DNA of 64,000 bases from Ralstonia sp. RRA (GCF_037023145.1 NZ_CP146091.1:124001-188000); one strand, 5' to 3'; positions 1-8,907 are shown, counted from the stretch's first letter. The notes: generated from the letters alone by a model not told the origin. Numbers and translations are program-made.

Positions 1-443
1 TTGGCGTTCTGCACGCCCATGGCCGCCACGCCGATCAGCCCGACGACAATCGTGGCCGGTGCATCGGCCGATTGAATCGGCAGCGCTAGCAACCCCGCCA
101 CCATGAATGCCAGCAGCAGCGCTGCCTGGGCTAGCAGCAGCGGCCGCAGCGGTGCCACGCCGCGCCGCGTGAGCGCCGCCACCGCCAACTTGGTTGCGGC
201 CACGGCCAGCACGAACATTGGCAGCGCCAGCAGCTTGGCGAGCACGCCTTGTCCGGTGCCGGCCAATTCCAGCCCGATCATCACGAAGTTGCCCGTGACG
301 TGTGCGGTGAACAGCCCGAACAGCGCAGCGAAGCCCACCACATCCACATAACCCGCCACGAAGGCCAGCAGGCTGCCCTGCGCGATCAGGAAGCGTGCCG
401 ACGGCGACGCTGCCGCCGGCGTTGCTGCGATTTCAGAAGGCAA
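1..443 (-). CDS. DUF1275 (YoaK-like) membrane protein, N-terminal part, cut by window edge
   Basis: About 147 codons of a hydrophobic protein are read on the minus strand and continue beyond base 1. The early segment has the family hallmark GYVDVVGF followed by LFTAHVTGNFV, and the last visible residues are GVAAMGVQNA, as in YoaK/DUF1275 inner-membrane proteins of unknown function. At least four membrane helices are visible. No ATG fits this frame; a TTG at 443-441, overlapping the stop of the upstream amidohydrolase gene, is the best start I can see, implying translational coupling. The family is clear; the start is uncertain. Confidence 0.7.
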   Translation of the reverse strand, partial: MPSEIAATPAAASPSARFLIAQGSLLAFVAGYVDVVGFAALFGLFTAHVTGNFVMIGLELAGTGQGVLAKLLALPMFVLAVAATKLAVAALTRRGVAPLRPLLLAQAALLLAFMVAGLLALPIQSADAPATIVVGLIGVAAMGVQNA

Positions 444-2271
444 AGCATGAACACCCGAAGGCGCCCCAGAAACCGCGGAAATCGGTGGTCGGCACGTTGG
501 CCGTGCGCGCTTTCTGATGCGCGTGGCCGTGTACCGTGCAAGTGCCCGCGCAGTGGTGCACTTGCTGCTGCAGCGGCGCCGCCGGTCGCCAGTGCCCGGG
601 CACACGCGACACGGGCGACCACTCCGGCAGCACCGGAATCGGCGGCGGGCCGAACTCGGTGAACTCCGCCGCGCCGTAGACGATGCGCCCACCCACCACC
701 GTCAGCACCGATTCGATGGTCTTGATGTCGGCCTCAGGCACGCTGAAGAAATCCGCCGACAGCGCCGCCAGATCGGCGAGCTGCCCGACTTTGATCTGCC
801 CCTTGTTGCCCTGGTCTGCCGAGAACCACGCGCTGCCGTGCGTGTACAGCTCCAGCGCCACTTCACGCGGCAGCCCTTCCGGATACAGCGCCATGCCGCC
901 GACGGTGCGCCCGCTCGCCAGCCAGTACAGCGACGTCCACGGGTTGTAGCTCGACACGCGCGTGGCATCCGTGCCGGCACCCACCGGCACGCCTTCGGCC
1001 AGCATGCGCTTGATGGGCGGTGTCTGTTCAGCAGCGGCTGCACCGTAGCGGTCGACAAAGTATTCGCCCTGGAAGGCCATGCGATCTTGAATGGCGATGC
1101 CGCCGCCGAGCGCGCGCACGCGCTCAATGTTCTTCGGCGAGATCGTCTCCGCATGGTCGAAGAACCATGGCAGGCCGTTGAATGGGATGTCGCGGTTCAC
1201 GCGCTCGAACACGTCGAGCATGCGCGAGATGGATTCGTCGTACGTGGCGTGCAGACGGAACGGCCAGCGCTGCGCGACGAGGTGGCGCACCACGGTCTCC
1301 AACTCCTGCTCCATCGTCTCGGGCAGGTCGGGGCGCGGCTGCAGGAAGTCTTCGAAGTCGGCTGCGGAGAAGACCAGCATTTCGCCCGCACCGTTGTGGC
1401 GGAAGAAATCATCGCCCTGGCGGTACTGCACGCTACCGGTCCAGTTCTTGAAGTCGGCCAGTTCCTCTTTCGGCTTCTGCGTGAAGAGGTTGTAGGCGAT
1501 GCGGATGGTGAGCTGGTTCTGCGCCGACAGCTCGCGAATGATTTCGTAGTCTTCCGGATAGTTCTGGAAGCCACCGCCTGCGTCGATGGCGCTGGTCACG
1601 CCCAGGCGGTTGAGTTCACGCATGAACTGGCGCGTGGAATTGACTTGGTACTCGGGCGGCAGCTTCGGCCCCTTGGCCAACGTGGAGTACAGGATCATCG
1701 CGTTAGGCTTGGCGATCAGCATGCCGGTGGGCTCGCCGGATGCATCGCGCTGGATCTCGCCGCCCGGCGGGTTCGGCGTGTCCTTGGTGTAGCCGACCTG
1801 GCGCAGCGCGGCGCGGTTGAGCAGTGCGCGGTCGTACAGGTGCAGCACGAACACGGGCGTGTCGGGCGCGGCCTGATTCAGCTCCTCCAATGTGGGCATG
1901 CGGCGCTCGGCAAACTGGAACTCCGTCCAGCCGCCCACCACGCGCACCCATTGCGGAGACGGCGTGCGCGCGGCCTGCTCCTTGAGCATGCGCATCGCGT
2001 CGGCCAGGGACGGCACGCCTTCCCAGCGCAGCTCCAGGTTGTAGTTCAGCCCACCCCGGATCAGGTGCAGGTGCGAATCGTTCAGGCCGGGGATGACGGT
2101 GCGCCCGCGCAGGTCGATCACCTGGGTCGTGGCGCCGCGCTGCGCCATCACCGTGGCATCGTCGCCCACGGCAATAAAGCGGCCATCGCGCACGGCAACG
2201 GCGCTGGCGGTGGGGCGTTCGCGGTCGACCGTGTGGATGCGGCCGTTGTGCAGGATGAGGTCGGCAGTCAT
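433..2271 (-). CDS. YtcJ-type metal-dependent amidohydrolase
   Basis: This 612-residue protein opens with MTADLILHNGRIHTVDRE, the beta-sandwich start of amidohydrolase_3 (YtcJ/AepA/NfdA) enzymes, followed by VIPGLNDSHLHL, which carries the metal-binding HxH near residue 70. Later landmarks are RLHATYDESI, WFFDHAE and GVPVGAGTDATRV, matching the remaining metal and catalytic sites of the barrel. It should hydrolyse an amide-like bond in the cytoplasm; the substrate cannot be read. The start at 2271 sits 10 bases after the DoxX gene, so they are probably cotranscribed. The C-terminus ends in an odd Cys/His-rich tail (HHCAGTCTVHGHAH) beyond the usual domain. Confidence 0.85.
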   Translation of the reverse strand: MTADLILHNGRIHTVDRERPTASAVAVRDGRFIAVGDDATVMAQRGATTQVIDLRGRTVIPGLNDSHLHLIRGGLNYNLELRWEGVPSLADAMRMLKEQAARTPSPQWVRVVGGWTEFQFAERRMPTLEELNQAAPDTPVFVLHLYDRALLNRAALRQVGYTKDTPNPPGGEIQRDASGEPTGMLIAKPNAMILYSTLAKGPKLPPEYQVNSTRQFMRELNRLGVTSAIDAGGGFQNYPEDYEIIRELSAQNQLTIRIAYNLFTQKPKEELADFKNWTGSVQYRQGDDFFRHNGAGEMLVFSAADFEDFLQPRPDLPETMEQELETVVRHLVAQRWPFRLHATYDESISRMLDVFERVNRDIPFNGLPWFFDHAETISPKNIERVRALGGGIAIQDRMAFQGEYFVDRYGAAAAEQTPPIKRMLAEGVPVGAGTDATRVSSYNPWTSLYWLASGRTVGGMALYPEGLPREVALELYTHGSAWFSADQGNKGQIKVGQLADLAALSADFFSVPEADIKTIESVLTVVGGRIVYGAAEFTEFGPPPIPVLPEWSPVSRVPGHWRPAAPLQQQVHHCAGTCTVHGHAHQKARTANVPTTDFRGFWGAFGCSCFAF

Positions 2272-2281
2272 GGTGTCGGTG

Positions 2282-2701
2282 TCAGTACTTGGGAAACAGC
2301 GAGAAACGTCCCGGCCCTGCAATCAGGACGGTGGTGAAGATGATCAGCAGCATCCAGCCGAACTGCCCGTCAGCGAGTGACCAGTCAGGATGCACCACCA
2401 GCATCGCCACCAGCAGCGTGGCAATGATGGGCAGGCACGCCAGGCGCGTCAGCACGCCCAGCGCAATCAGCAGCGGGCACACGGTCTCCGACAGGATCGC
2501 CAGCAACAGCGTGGGGGCGGCACCCAGGTGGAACGGGTCTTCGATGCGCGTGAGTTCTTGGCTGTAGTGCAGCACCTTGGGCAGGCCGTGCACGGCAATC
2601 AGCAGTGCGCTGCCGGTGACGCGCAGGAACAGCAAGCCAGCATGCAGCGTGGTGTCGGCTGGTACTGCGGCGTTGGTCGAATCGAGCGAAAGGCGTGTCA
2701 T
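2282..2701 (-). CDS. DoxX family integral membrane protein
   Basis: A 139-residue protein with four hydrophobic segments, beginning at about residue 22 with LLFLRVTGSALLIAVHGLPK, the usual first helix of DoxX proteins, and ending GPGRFSLFPKY. DoxX relatives are inner-membrane proteins linked to quinone or thiosulfate oxidation and redox stress; the role here is unknown. The start at 2701 was chosen because the family-typical sequence begins shortly after it. It lies between xapX and the amidohydrolase gene with short gaps, consistent with one transcript. Confidence 0.85.
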   Translation of the reverse strand: MTRLSLDSTNAAVPADTTLHAGLLFLRVTGSALLIAVHGLPKVLHYSQELTRIEDPFHLGAAPTLLLAILSETVCPLLIALGVLTRLACLPIIATLLVAMLVVHPDWSLADGQFGWMLLIIFTTVLIAGPGRFSLFPKY

Positions 2702-2720
2702 GGCTATCGCCTCTGTCCAG

Positions 2721-3008
2721 TTACGTTGGATTGGGCGGTGTGCGATCCGCCGCCACCGCCACATCGGCGTCCGGTGCCATGGGCGGAGCCCCCGTGATCT
2801 TGGGTACGCACTCCTGGCGGAACCATGCCATTGTGATCGGCTCCCCCGCCAGCAGGCGCTGCGCGGTCGGCACGATCTGCTCGCCGATCAGCATGCCGAG
2901 CAGCCCGACCAGCGCAATCGCAGGCGGCGCAGGCGAGCGTACGTGCAGCAACGCATAGATGACGCCGACCAGCATGCCGACGCCAATCGAGATGAGATAG
3001 GGCTTCAT
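2721..3008 (-). CDS. XapX domain (DUF1427) small membrane protein
   Basis: A 95-residue protein whose first 50 residues (MKPYLISIGVGMLVGVIYAL, then a Pro-rich turn and a second Gly-rich helix IALVGLLGMLIGEQ) form the two-helix XapX domain. A clear ribosome binding site (GGAGG) lies a few bases upstream of the ATG. The C-terminal 40 residues are polar and not conserved in a way I recognise. XapX proteins are often found beside amidohydrolases and isochorismatase-fold hydrolases, as here, but have no established function. Confidence 0.8.
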   Translation of the reverse strand: MKPYLISIGVGMLVGVIYALLHVRSPAPPAIALVGLLGMLIGEQIVPTAQRLLAGEPITMAWFRQECVPKITGAPPMAPDADVAVAADRTPPNPT

Positions 3009-3082
3009 GAGGCCTCCAGTCGGGCGGTTGTCGGAGTCGTCGGGGGCCGGTGCACGCGCGCTGGCGCACCGGCTCACCCAGT

Positions 3083-3904
3083 TTAGGACGACAGGAACGC
3101 CAGCAGATCCGCGTTGACCTTGTCCGCCTCGGTCACACACATGCCGTGCGAGCCGCCCGGGTAGACCTTCAGCGTGCCGTGCTTCACAAGCTCCACGCCC
3201 AGCTTGGCCGAATCGTCGATCGGCACGATCTGGTCATCGTCGCCGTGCAGGAACAATACGGGCACGTCGATCTTCTTCAGGTCTTCGGTGTAGTCGACCT
3301 CCGAAAACTCCTTGATGCACAGGTACTGGCCGTGGATGCCGCCAGTCATGCCCTGCGCCCAGAAGGCGTCGATCGTGCCTTGCGAAACCTTCGCGCCCGG
3401 CCGGTTGAAGCCGAAGAACGGCGTGGCGAGATCGCGATAGAACTGCGAGCGGTTGTCCGCCACGCCCTTGCGGATGCCGTCGAATACCTCCATCGGCAAG
3501 CCCTTCGGGTTGGATGCCGTCTTGAGCATGATGGGCGGCACGGCACCGATCAGCACGGCGCGCGCGACGCGCTTGGTGCCGTGTCGGCCGATGTAGTGCG
3601 CGACTTCGCCGCCGCCGGTGGAGTGGCCGACCAGCGTGGCACCCTGGATGTCGAGGGCGTTGAGCAGGGCTGCCAGATCGTCGGCGTAGGTATCCATGTT
3701 GTTGCCTTGCGACGGCTGGTCGGAGCGGCCGTGGCCACGCCGGTCATGCGCAATGACGCGAAAGCCCTTCTGCACGAGGAACAGCATCTGCGCGTCCCAG
3801 GCGTCGGCGTTGAGCGGCCAGCCATGAGAGAAGACGACCGGCTTACCGGTGCCCCAATCCTTGTAGAAGATGCGCGTACCGTCTTGAGTCGTGATCGTTT
3901 GCAT
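3083..3904 (-). CDS. Alpha/beta hydrolase, non-heme chloroperoxidase/arylesterase type
   Basis: A complete 273-residue alpha/beta hydrolase. The nucleophile elbow is GHSTGGG (Ser95), the acid is in HGDDDQIVP (around Asp224) and the histidine is in GGSHGM (His253). FSHGWPL near residue 26 gives the oxyanion-hole HG pair. The close match in length and motifs is to cofactor-free chloroperoxidases/perhydrolases, whose natural activity is usually esterase. No signal peptide is visible, so it is cytoplasmic. It sits between the isochorismatase-fold gene and xapX on the same strand, and may act on the same unknown substrate. Confidence 0.88.
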   Translation of the reverse strand: MQTITTQDGTRIFYKDWGTGKPVVFSHGWPLNADAWDAQMLFLVQKGFRVIAHDRRGHGRSDQPSQGNNMDTYADDLAALLNALDIQGATLVGHSTGGGEVAHYIGRHGTKRVARAVLIGAVPPIMLKTASNPKGLPMEVFDGIRKGVADNRSQFYRDLATPFFGFNRPGAKVSQGTIDAFWAQGMTGGIHGQYLCIKEFSEVDYTEDLKKIDVPVLFLHGDDDQIVPIDDSAKLGVELVKHGTLKVYPGGSHGMCVTEADKVNADLLAFLSS

Positions 3905-4012
3905 GATGGGAATGGAGGTGTGCGTGATGGCGAATCGGGCGGCGCGTGCGACAGCAGCGTTGCTGCACAGGCGTCGCCCGAGGGCAGGGATGTGGCTTGG
4001 GTGACAGCGCGA

Positions 4013-4699
4013 TCAGCGGGCAGGCACCGCCGCCAGTGCCTCATGCGGCGTGGCGGTGCGCTGCGGTGCCTTGTGCACCATCGTGTAGGCGTAGTCCACG
4101 CCCATGCCGTAGGCGCCGGAGTGTTCCTTCACCAGCTTCATCACGGCGTCATACGTATCGCGGTGTGCCCAGTCACGCTGCCATTCCAGCAGCACCTGTT
4201 GCCACGTCACGGGCACCACGCCGGCCTGCACCATGCGCTGCATGGCGTAGTCGTGCGCTTCCTTGGAGGTGCCGCCCGAGGCGTCGGCCACCATGTAGAT
4301 CTCGTAGTCGGCATCGTGCATGGCCGACAGCGCGAAGGTGCAGTTGCACACCTCCGTCCACAGGCCAGCGACGACCACCTTCTTGCGGTTGTTCTTGGCC
4401 AGCGCGTCGCGCACCTTCTGGTCATCCCACGAGTTCATCGAGGTGCGTTCGAGCAGTTCCTTGCCCGGGAATACGTCGAGCAGCTCAGGGTAGGTGTAGC
4501 CGGAGAAGCTCTCGCTCTCGACGGTGGTGATGGTGGTGGGGATGTTGAAGATCTTCGCCGCCTTGGCAAGGCCGACGGTGTTGTTCTTCAGCGTTTGTCG
4601 ATCCATCGATTGCACGCCGAAGGCCATTTGCGGCTGATGGTCGATGAAGATCAGTTGACAGTTCTGCGGGGTGAGGACTTCCAGCTTGGGGTTCGTCAT
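4013..4699 (-). CDS. Isochorismatase-fold cysteine hydrolase (YcaC-like)
   Basis: A 228-residue protein with the isochorismatase-fold triad: Asp20 in LIFIDHQPQM, a lysine in the KKVVVAGL strand and Cys118 in GLWTEVCNC. The sequence VVVAGLWTEVC and the YxVADASGGTS loop resemble YcaC-type hydrolases more than nicotinamidases. The C-terminal 60 residues (ending HEALAAVPAR) extend beyond the core. Substrate unknown; amides, nitrile-derived compounds or carbamates are possible. It is the first gene of the minus-strand group following the LysR gene. Confidence 0.85.
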   Translation of the reverse strand: MTNPKLEVLTPQNCQLIFIDHQPQMAFGVQSMDRQTLKNNTVGLAKAAKIFNIPTTITTVESESFSGYTYPELLDVFPGKELLERTSMNSWDDQKVRDALAKNNRKKVVVAGLWTEVCNCTFALSAMHDADYEIYMVADASGGTSKEAHDYAMQRMVQAGVVPVTWQQVLLEWQRDWAHRDTYDAVMKLVKEHSGAYGMGVDYAYTMVHKAPQRTATPHEALAAVPAR

Positions 4700-4961
4700 G
4701 GCCGTATCCCTTGGGGGCGTGATGCAAATGAGAGAGTGCCGCCGTGTGGTTGTCGCATGGGTGTCATGCGGGTGCTGTGCGGGTGCCGTGCGGAACCCAC
4801 GGCAATCAGCGGCCCATCCATCATAGGAAGTTGCGCCCCGTACACAACGTCAGAAATGGCGAGTGCAGTTTTTGCGATTGACGAACAATCCGTGCTGCTT
4901 CGCGAAATATTGCGCGACTAACCTGCACCCGCGCCGGCCGCTGGAACCGGCTCGCCCGCCG
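4700..4961 (-). promoter_or_regulatory. Probable control region upstream of the YcaC-like hydrolase operon
   Basis: This 262-base gap separates the LysR gene from the hydrolase gene it probably controls. It holds an interrupted palindrome ATTGACGAACAAT at 4877-4889, the kind of short dyad LysR proteins can use, and is locally richer in A+T than its surroundings. Assignment as an operator is inference from position and symmetry. Confidence 0.35.
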
Positions 4962-5894
4962 CTAGCGGACCCAGCCGCGCTCAAGCAGGGGCACGTCCCA
5001 GGCCAGTTCTCCTGCGTGATGGTTGGCCAGGCAGTCGATCAGCGCACACACCTTGACGGCTTGTCGCTGCGTTGCGGGATAAACCGCAGAAAAATGCAGC
5101 GGGGCGAGGTCGTACTCGGCCAGCACCGGTACAAGCCGGCCCGCGATCAGGTCGTCACTCACCACCAGCGTGGGCAGGCAGGCAATGCCGGCACTGGTGA
5201 GCGCATAGTCGCGCAGCAAGTGCACAGAGTTCGAGCGCACCTGCTCGGGCAGATCGAGTTCCGCCCGCACTTCACCGCCTTGCGTGAACGTCCAGCGTTT
5301 GCGGGTGGGGTAGCCGGAGTACAGCGCGAGTGAATGCTGCAGCAGATCCGCCGGTTGCTGCGGCAGGCCGTATTCCTCAACGTAGGCGGGCGTCGCGCAG
5401 AACACGCGCCGCAGCACGAACAGGCGCTTCTCGATCAGCGAATCATTGATGGGCGGGAAGATCTGGAAGGCCACGTCGAACCCCTCGGCAATCGGGTCGA
5501 CCACGCTGTCGTCCACCACCACGTCGAGCTGGATGTCGGGGTACTGCGCGCCAAACCTGGCCAGCGGCGCGGCAAAGTGGCTCAGCGCATAACCGGGCAG
5601 CATGCGGATGCGCAGCTTGCCGGCGGGCGTGGCGCGCAGGCCGCGCATCTGGTCGGTCAGGTCCGTCAGCATGCAGACGGCTTCGGCGCATTGCTTGTAG
5701 TAGGTCTCGCCCACTTCCGAGAGCCGTACATGCCGCGTGCTGCGGTGGAACAGCGGCGCCTCGATAAAGCGCTCCAGTTGCTGCACGCGGTGGGTGACCA
5801 CGGAGTTGGTCACGCCGAGTTGGCGTGCGGCTTCGGCAAAGCTGCGCGTTTCGGCCACGCGCACAAAGGCTTCGATACTGAGAAAGCGGTCCAT
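4962..5894 (-). CDS. LysR family transcriptional regulator
   Basis: A 310-residue regulator starting MDRFLSIEAFVRVAETRSFA, with the LysR winged helix-turn-helix in residues 1-60 (AARQLGVTNSVVTHRVQQLE) and a type-2 periplasmic-binding-like effector domain after residue 90. The ATG at 5894 is preferred over one nine codons earlier because it gives the canonical start. The gene lies upstream of, and on the same strand as, the hydrolase/amidohydrolase group, and is divergent from hbd. Target and inducer are unknown; position suggests it controls the downstream group. Confidence 0.88.
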   Translation of the reverse strand: MDRFLSIEAFVRVAETRSFAEAARQLGVTNSVVTHRVQQLERFIEAPLFHRSTRHVRLSEVGETYYKQCAEAVCMLTDLTDQMRGLRATPAGKLRIRMLPGYALSHFAAPLARFGAQYPDIQLDVVVDDSVVDPIAEGFDVAFQIFPPINDSLIEKRLFVLRRVFCATPAYVEEYGLPQQPADLLQHSLALYSGYPTRKRWTFTQGGEVRAELDLPEQVRSNSVHLLRDYALTSAGIACLPTLVVSDDLIAGRLVPVLAEYDLAPLHFSAVYPATQRQAVKVCALIDCLANHHAGELAWDVPLLERGWVR

Positions 5895-6069
5895 TTCCAG
5901 CGTCCTGGCGCCTGGGCTCAAAAGGGTGGCGCGACGGCAGCCATCATACGGTGATCGGGTGGAATGTGATGTTCCCGCCGGCGGGCTTTTCTGCGCATCG
6001 CCGTGTCGTTTATCCTCTGCAACCTGTTGTATTCAAAACGCCAATTCCAATACCAAGCGAGGAGCAGTC

Positions 6070-6924
6070 ATGGCAATTCAAGTCGTCGGCATCGTCGGTG
6101 CCGGAACAATGGGCAACGGCATTGCGCAAGCGTGCGCCGTGGTCGGGCTGGATGTGGTGATGGTGGACATCAGCGATGCCGCTGTGCAGAAGGGCATTGC
6201 GACCGTGGCCGGCAGCCTGGACCGCCTCATCAAGAAGGACAAGCTGACCGAAGCCGACAAGACGGCAGCGCTGGCACGCATCCAGGGCTCGACGTCGTAC
6301 GACGATCTGAAGCGCGCCGACCTCGTCATCGAAGCCGCCACCGAGAATTTCGACCTGAAGGTGAAGATCCTCAAGCAGCTCGAAGCGGTGGCCGCACCGC
6401 ACGCCATCGTCGCGTCGAACACGTCGTCGATCTCGATCACCAAGCTGGCTGCCGTGCTGCAGGATGCCAGCCGCTTCATCGGCATGCACTTCTTCAATCC
6501 GGTGCCGATGATGGCGCTGGTGGAAGTCATCCGCGGTCTGCAGACGAGCGATGCCACGCACGCCGACGTCGAGGCGCTGGCCAAGCAACTCGGCAAGACG
6601 CCGATCACGGTCAAGAACAGCCCGGGTTTTGTGGTCAATCGCATCCTGTGCCCGATGATCAACGAGGCGTTCTGCGTGCTGGGCGAGGGCCTGGCGAGCC
6701 CGGAAGAGATTGACGAGGGCATGAAGCTTGGCTGCAACCACCCGATCGGGCCGCTGGCTCTGGCCGACATGATCGGCCTGGACACCATGCTGGCTGTAAT
6801 GGAAGTGCTGTACACCGAGTTTGCCGATCCGAAATACCGCCCGGCCATGCTGATGCGCGAAATGGTGGCGGCAGGCTACCTGGGGCGGAAGACCGGTCGC
6901 GGCGTGTACGACTACCGCAAGTAA
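6070..6924 (+). CDS. hbd: 3-hydroxybutyryl-CoA dehydrogenase
   Basis: A 284-residue single-function enzyme oxidising (S)-3-hydroxyacyl-CoA to 3-oxoacyl-CoA with NAD. The Rossmann motif GAGTMGNGIAQ is at residues 9-19, and the signature MHFFNPVPMMALVEVI followed by NSPGFVVNRILCPMINEA covers the active-site histidine and the dimer interface. The length is that of stand-alone HBDH (PaaH/Hbd) rather than fused FadB. An AGGAG ribosome site lies just upstream of the ATG. The thioesterase gene follows 22 bases later and is probably cotranscribed. Confidence 0.93.
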   Translation: MAIQVVGIVGAGTMGNGIAQACAVVGLDVVMVDISDAAVQKGIATVAGSLDRLIKKDKLTEADKTAALARIQGSTSYDDLKRADLVIEAATENFDLKVKILKQLEAVAAPHAIVASNTSSISITKLAAVLQDASRFIGMHFFNPVPMMALVEVIRGLQTSDATHADVEALAKQLGKTPITVKNSPGFVVNRILCPMINEAFCVLGEGLASPEEIDEGMKLGCNHPIGPLALADMIGLDTMLAVMEVLYTEFADPKYRPAMLMREMVAAGYLGRKTGRGVYDYRK

Positions 6925-6946
6925 GCGCCTGCACCCGGAGCTGTCC

Positions 6947-7375
6947 ATGTCGATCTATACGTACCAAGTGCTGTGGGCCGATCTGGACGGCAACCAGCAT
7001 TTGAAGAACACGCGCTATCTGGACTATGCGGCGCACACGCGCTTTCGGTTTCTGACTGAGCACGGGTTTGGGCCGAAAGCCTTTGCACAGCACAAGCTCG
7101 GGCCGGTGGTGTTTGAAGACCGCGTTGCCTATCGCAAGGAACTGCGATTGATGGACACCTTTACCGTGAGCGTGGAGACGGCGGGCCGCAACGAGCGCGG
7201 CTCGCGGTTCATCATGGTCAACCGCATCCGCGATGAAGCGGGCGAGTTGTGCGCGGAGATCACCAGCATGTGCGCGTGGTTTGACCTTGCCGAACGCAAG
7301 GTCGCCGCGCCACCACCAGCGCTGTTTGCTGTGATGGAAGGCACGCCCCGTACGGACGACTACCGGCTGCTGTAA
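6947..7375 (+). CDS. Hotdog-fold acyl-CoA thioesterase
   Basis: A 142-residue single hotdog domain. ADLDGNQHLKNTRYLDYA at residues 11-28 matches the 4-hydroxybenzoyl-CoA thioesterase signature, in which the acidic residue and the N-x-x-Y pattern form the active site. It should hydrolyse acyl-CoA thioesters in the cytoplasm; chain specificity cannot be read. It follows hbd closely and ends shortly before a strong terminator, so hbd and this gene form a two-gene unit. Confidence 0.85.
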   Translation: MSIYTYQVLWADLDGNQHLKNTRYLDYAAHTRFRFLTEHGFGPKAFAQHKLGPVVFEDRVAYRKELRLMDTFTVSVETAGRNERGSRFIMVNRIRDEAGELCAEITSMCAWFDLAERKVAAPPPALFAVMEGTPRTDDYRLL

Positions 7376-7435
7376 CGGCTGCCCGCCAACTGTCAGGCGG
7401 GATTCGCGCAAACTGTCCGCAAGTGTGCATGGAGG

Positions 7436-7482
7436 CGGTGTGGCGGTGCGTTGATGATGACGCATCGCCACACCGTTTTTTC
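7436..7482 (+). terminator. Strong rho-independent terminator after the thioesterase gene
   Basis: A 15-base stem (left arm 7436-7450, right arm 7461-7475, beginning CGGTGTGGCGG) has only one G-T pair, encloses the 10-base loop TTGATGATGA and is followed at once by a run of six T. It ends 23 bases before the PhzF start codon, so the promoter of the next gene must overlap it or the terminator acts as an attenuator. Confidence 0.85.
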
Positions 7483-7505
7483 ATTCCCACACACCGGACG
7501 CCACC

Positions 7506-8363
7506 ATGTCGCGCTACGCCTTCCGCCTGCTCAACGTCTTTGCTGAATCCACCTTTGGCGGCAACCAGCTCGCCGTCTTTGAAGACGGGCGCGGCCTGGA
7601 CGACGCCACCATGCAGGCCATCGGACGCCAGTTCAACCTGTCCGAGATCACCTTCATCTTTCCCGATGACACAGAGGGCGCCACGGCGCGCTTCCGCATC
7701 TTCACGCCGGACTACGAGATGCCGTTTGCCGGGCATCCGTCGCTGGGCACCGCGCAGGTGGTGCGTGAGCTGTACGGCCCCGGCAATGAGCTGACGCTGC
7801 GCTGCAAGTCGGGCATCGTCTCGCTGACGGCGCAGGACGAGGGGTGGTCTCTGGTGCCGCCGCGCTCGGGGGCGCTGAATACGCGGGAGGAAGATCCGGC
7901 CATCGCCAAGATGCTGGGGTTGGATGCCGACGCGCTGGCGGGCACGCCGCTCTGGGTCGATGCCGGTATTGAGCAGTTGATGGTGCCGGTCAAGACGCGT
8001 GCCGATGTGGAGCGCGCCCGCCCAGACCCCGCCGCCTTCGATGCGTGGCCGCGCAGCCGCAATGATGGGCGCAATGCCTACGTGTTCACCATGCCCAAGC
8101 CGGGCAGCGATGACCCGGTGGTGTCGCGCTTCTTCTTCGAATACGGCACCGGTCTGTGGGAAGACCCGGGCACCGGTTCGGCATGCGCCAACCTGGGCGG
8201 CTGGCTGCGTGCGACCGGCCACACGCTGCCGGCAAGCTATCGCATCGAGCAGGGTGCTGCGGTGGGGCGGCCGTGTCACCTGACGCTGCAAGTCGATGCC
8301 GACGGCACCATCCACGTGGGTGGCCGCGTGATCGAGGTCGGCCGCGGCACGCTGACGATCTGA
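7506..8363 (+). CDS. PhzF family isomerase/epimerase-like protein
   Basis: A 285-residue PhzF protein: a duplicated diaminopimelate-epimerase-like fold with the catalytic glutamate in FNLSEITFI (Glu47), the substrate loop FAGHPSLGTA near residue 75, and GTGSACANLGGWL in the second half. Relatives catalyse proton shifts on small hydroxylated acids, but most members outside phenazine clusters have no known substrate. No phenazine genes are nearby. It starts right after a terminator hairpin and is convergent with the GNAT gene. Confidence 0.9.
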   Translation: MSRYAFRLLNVFAESTFGGNQLAVFEDGRGLDDATMQAIGRQFNLSEITFIFPDDTEGATARFRIFTPDYEMPFAGHPSLGTAQVVRELYGPGNELTLRCKSGIVSLTAQDEGWSLVPPRSGALNTREEDPAIAKMLGLDADALAGTPLWVDAGIEQLMVPVKTRADVERARPDPAAFDAWPRSRNDGRNAYVFTMPKPGSDDPVVSRFFFEYGTGLWEDPGTGSACANLGGWLRATGHTLPASYRIEQGAAVGRPCHLTLQVDADGTIHVGGRVIEVGRGTLTI

Positions 8364-8367
8364 CGGG

Positions 8368-8907
8368 TTAAGCGGCGGCGTTCAATTCCTTGCAGAAGAA
8401 CGTCGTCCCGCAAGGCGCGCCGTCGGGCATCAAGGCATAGTTGGGCACCACGCCCACGCGCTGCCAGCCGGCGCGTGTGTACAGCCGCTCGGCATCGCCG
8501 CCGGTCACGGTGTCGAGCACCAGCACCGTCTTGCCCTCGGCGCGTGCGATGTCGTCCAGCGCCGCCATCAATTGCTGCGCAATGCCCCGCCGACGCGCGC
8601 GGCGGTGCACGAGCATCTTCGCCACGTCTGCGCGGTGCGGCTGGTTTTCAGGCTGCGCCAGAACCAACTGCACGGTGCCGAGCACGGCGCCGTCCGCATC
8701 TTCCGCGATCAGCAACGCGCGCTCGTTACGAGCGACCCCTTCGGCCACGTTGCGCCAGAACGCCTGCGCCTTGTCATGCGACAACGGCCACATAAAGCTG
8801 ACCGACGCACCACCCGCCACGCAATCGACCAACACATCGGCCAGCGCATTGACGCAGGCGCTTGCCTCATTGGCGCCCACGCGGCGCACGATCACGGTGT
8901 CGGTCAT
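8368..8907 (-). CDS. GNAT family N-acetyltransferase
   Basis: A 179-residue GNAT enzyme. The acetyl-CoA binding pattern is MLVHRRARRRGIAQQLM (the R/Q-x-x-G-x-G/A motif), followed by LVLDTVTGGDAERLYTRAGW, typical of the C-terminal half of the fold. The acceptor substrate is unknown. Its ATG overlaps the stop of the XRE/cupin regulator gene by four bases, so the pair is translationally coupled and the regulator probably controls its own partner. Confidence 0.88.
   Translation of the reverse strand: MTDTVIVRRVGANEASACVNALADVLVDCVAGGASVSFMWPLSHDKAQAFWRNVAEGVARNERALLIAEDADGAVLGTVQLVLAQPENQPHRADVAKMLVHRRARRRGIAQQLMAALDDIARAEGKTVLVLDTVTGGDAERLYTRAGWQRVGVVPNYALMPDGAPCGTTFFCKELNAAA

Noticed and set aside
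517..2337. Long open frame on the plus strand opposite the amidohydrolase gene
   Set aside because: It is antisense to a well-supported enzyme, has Arg/Ala/His-rich composition typical of out-of-frame reading in G+C-rich DNA, and no recognisable domain.
3050..4921. Plus-strand frame of over 600 codons across the two hydrolase genes
   Set aside because: It covers two real minus-strand genes and their gap; composition is that of a shadow frame.
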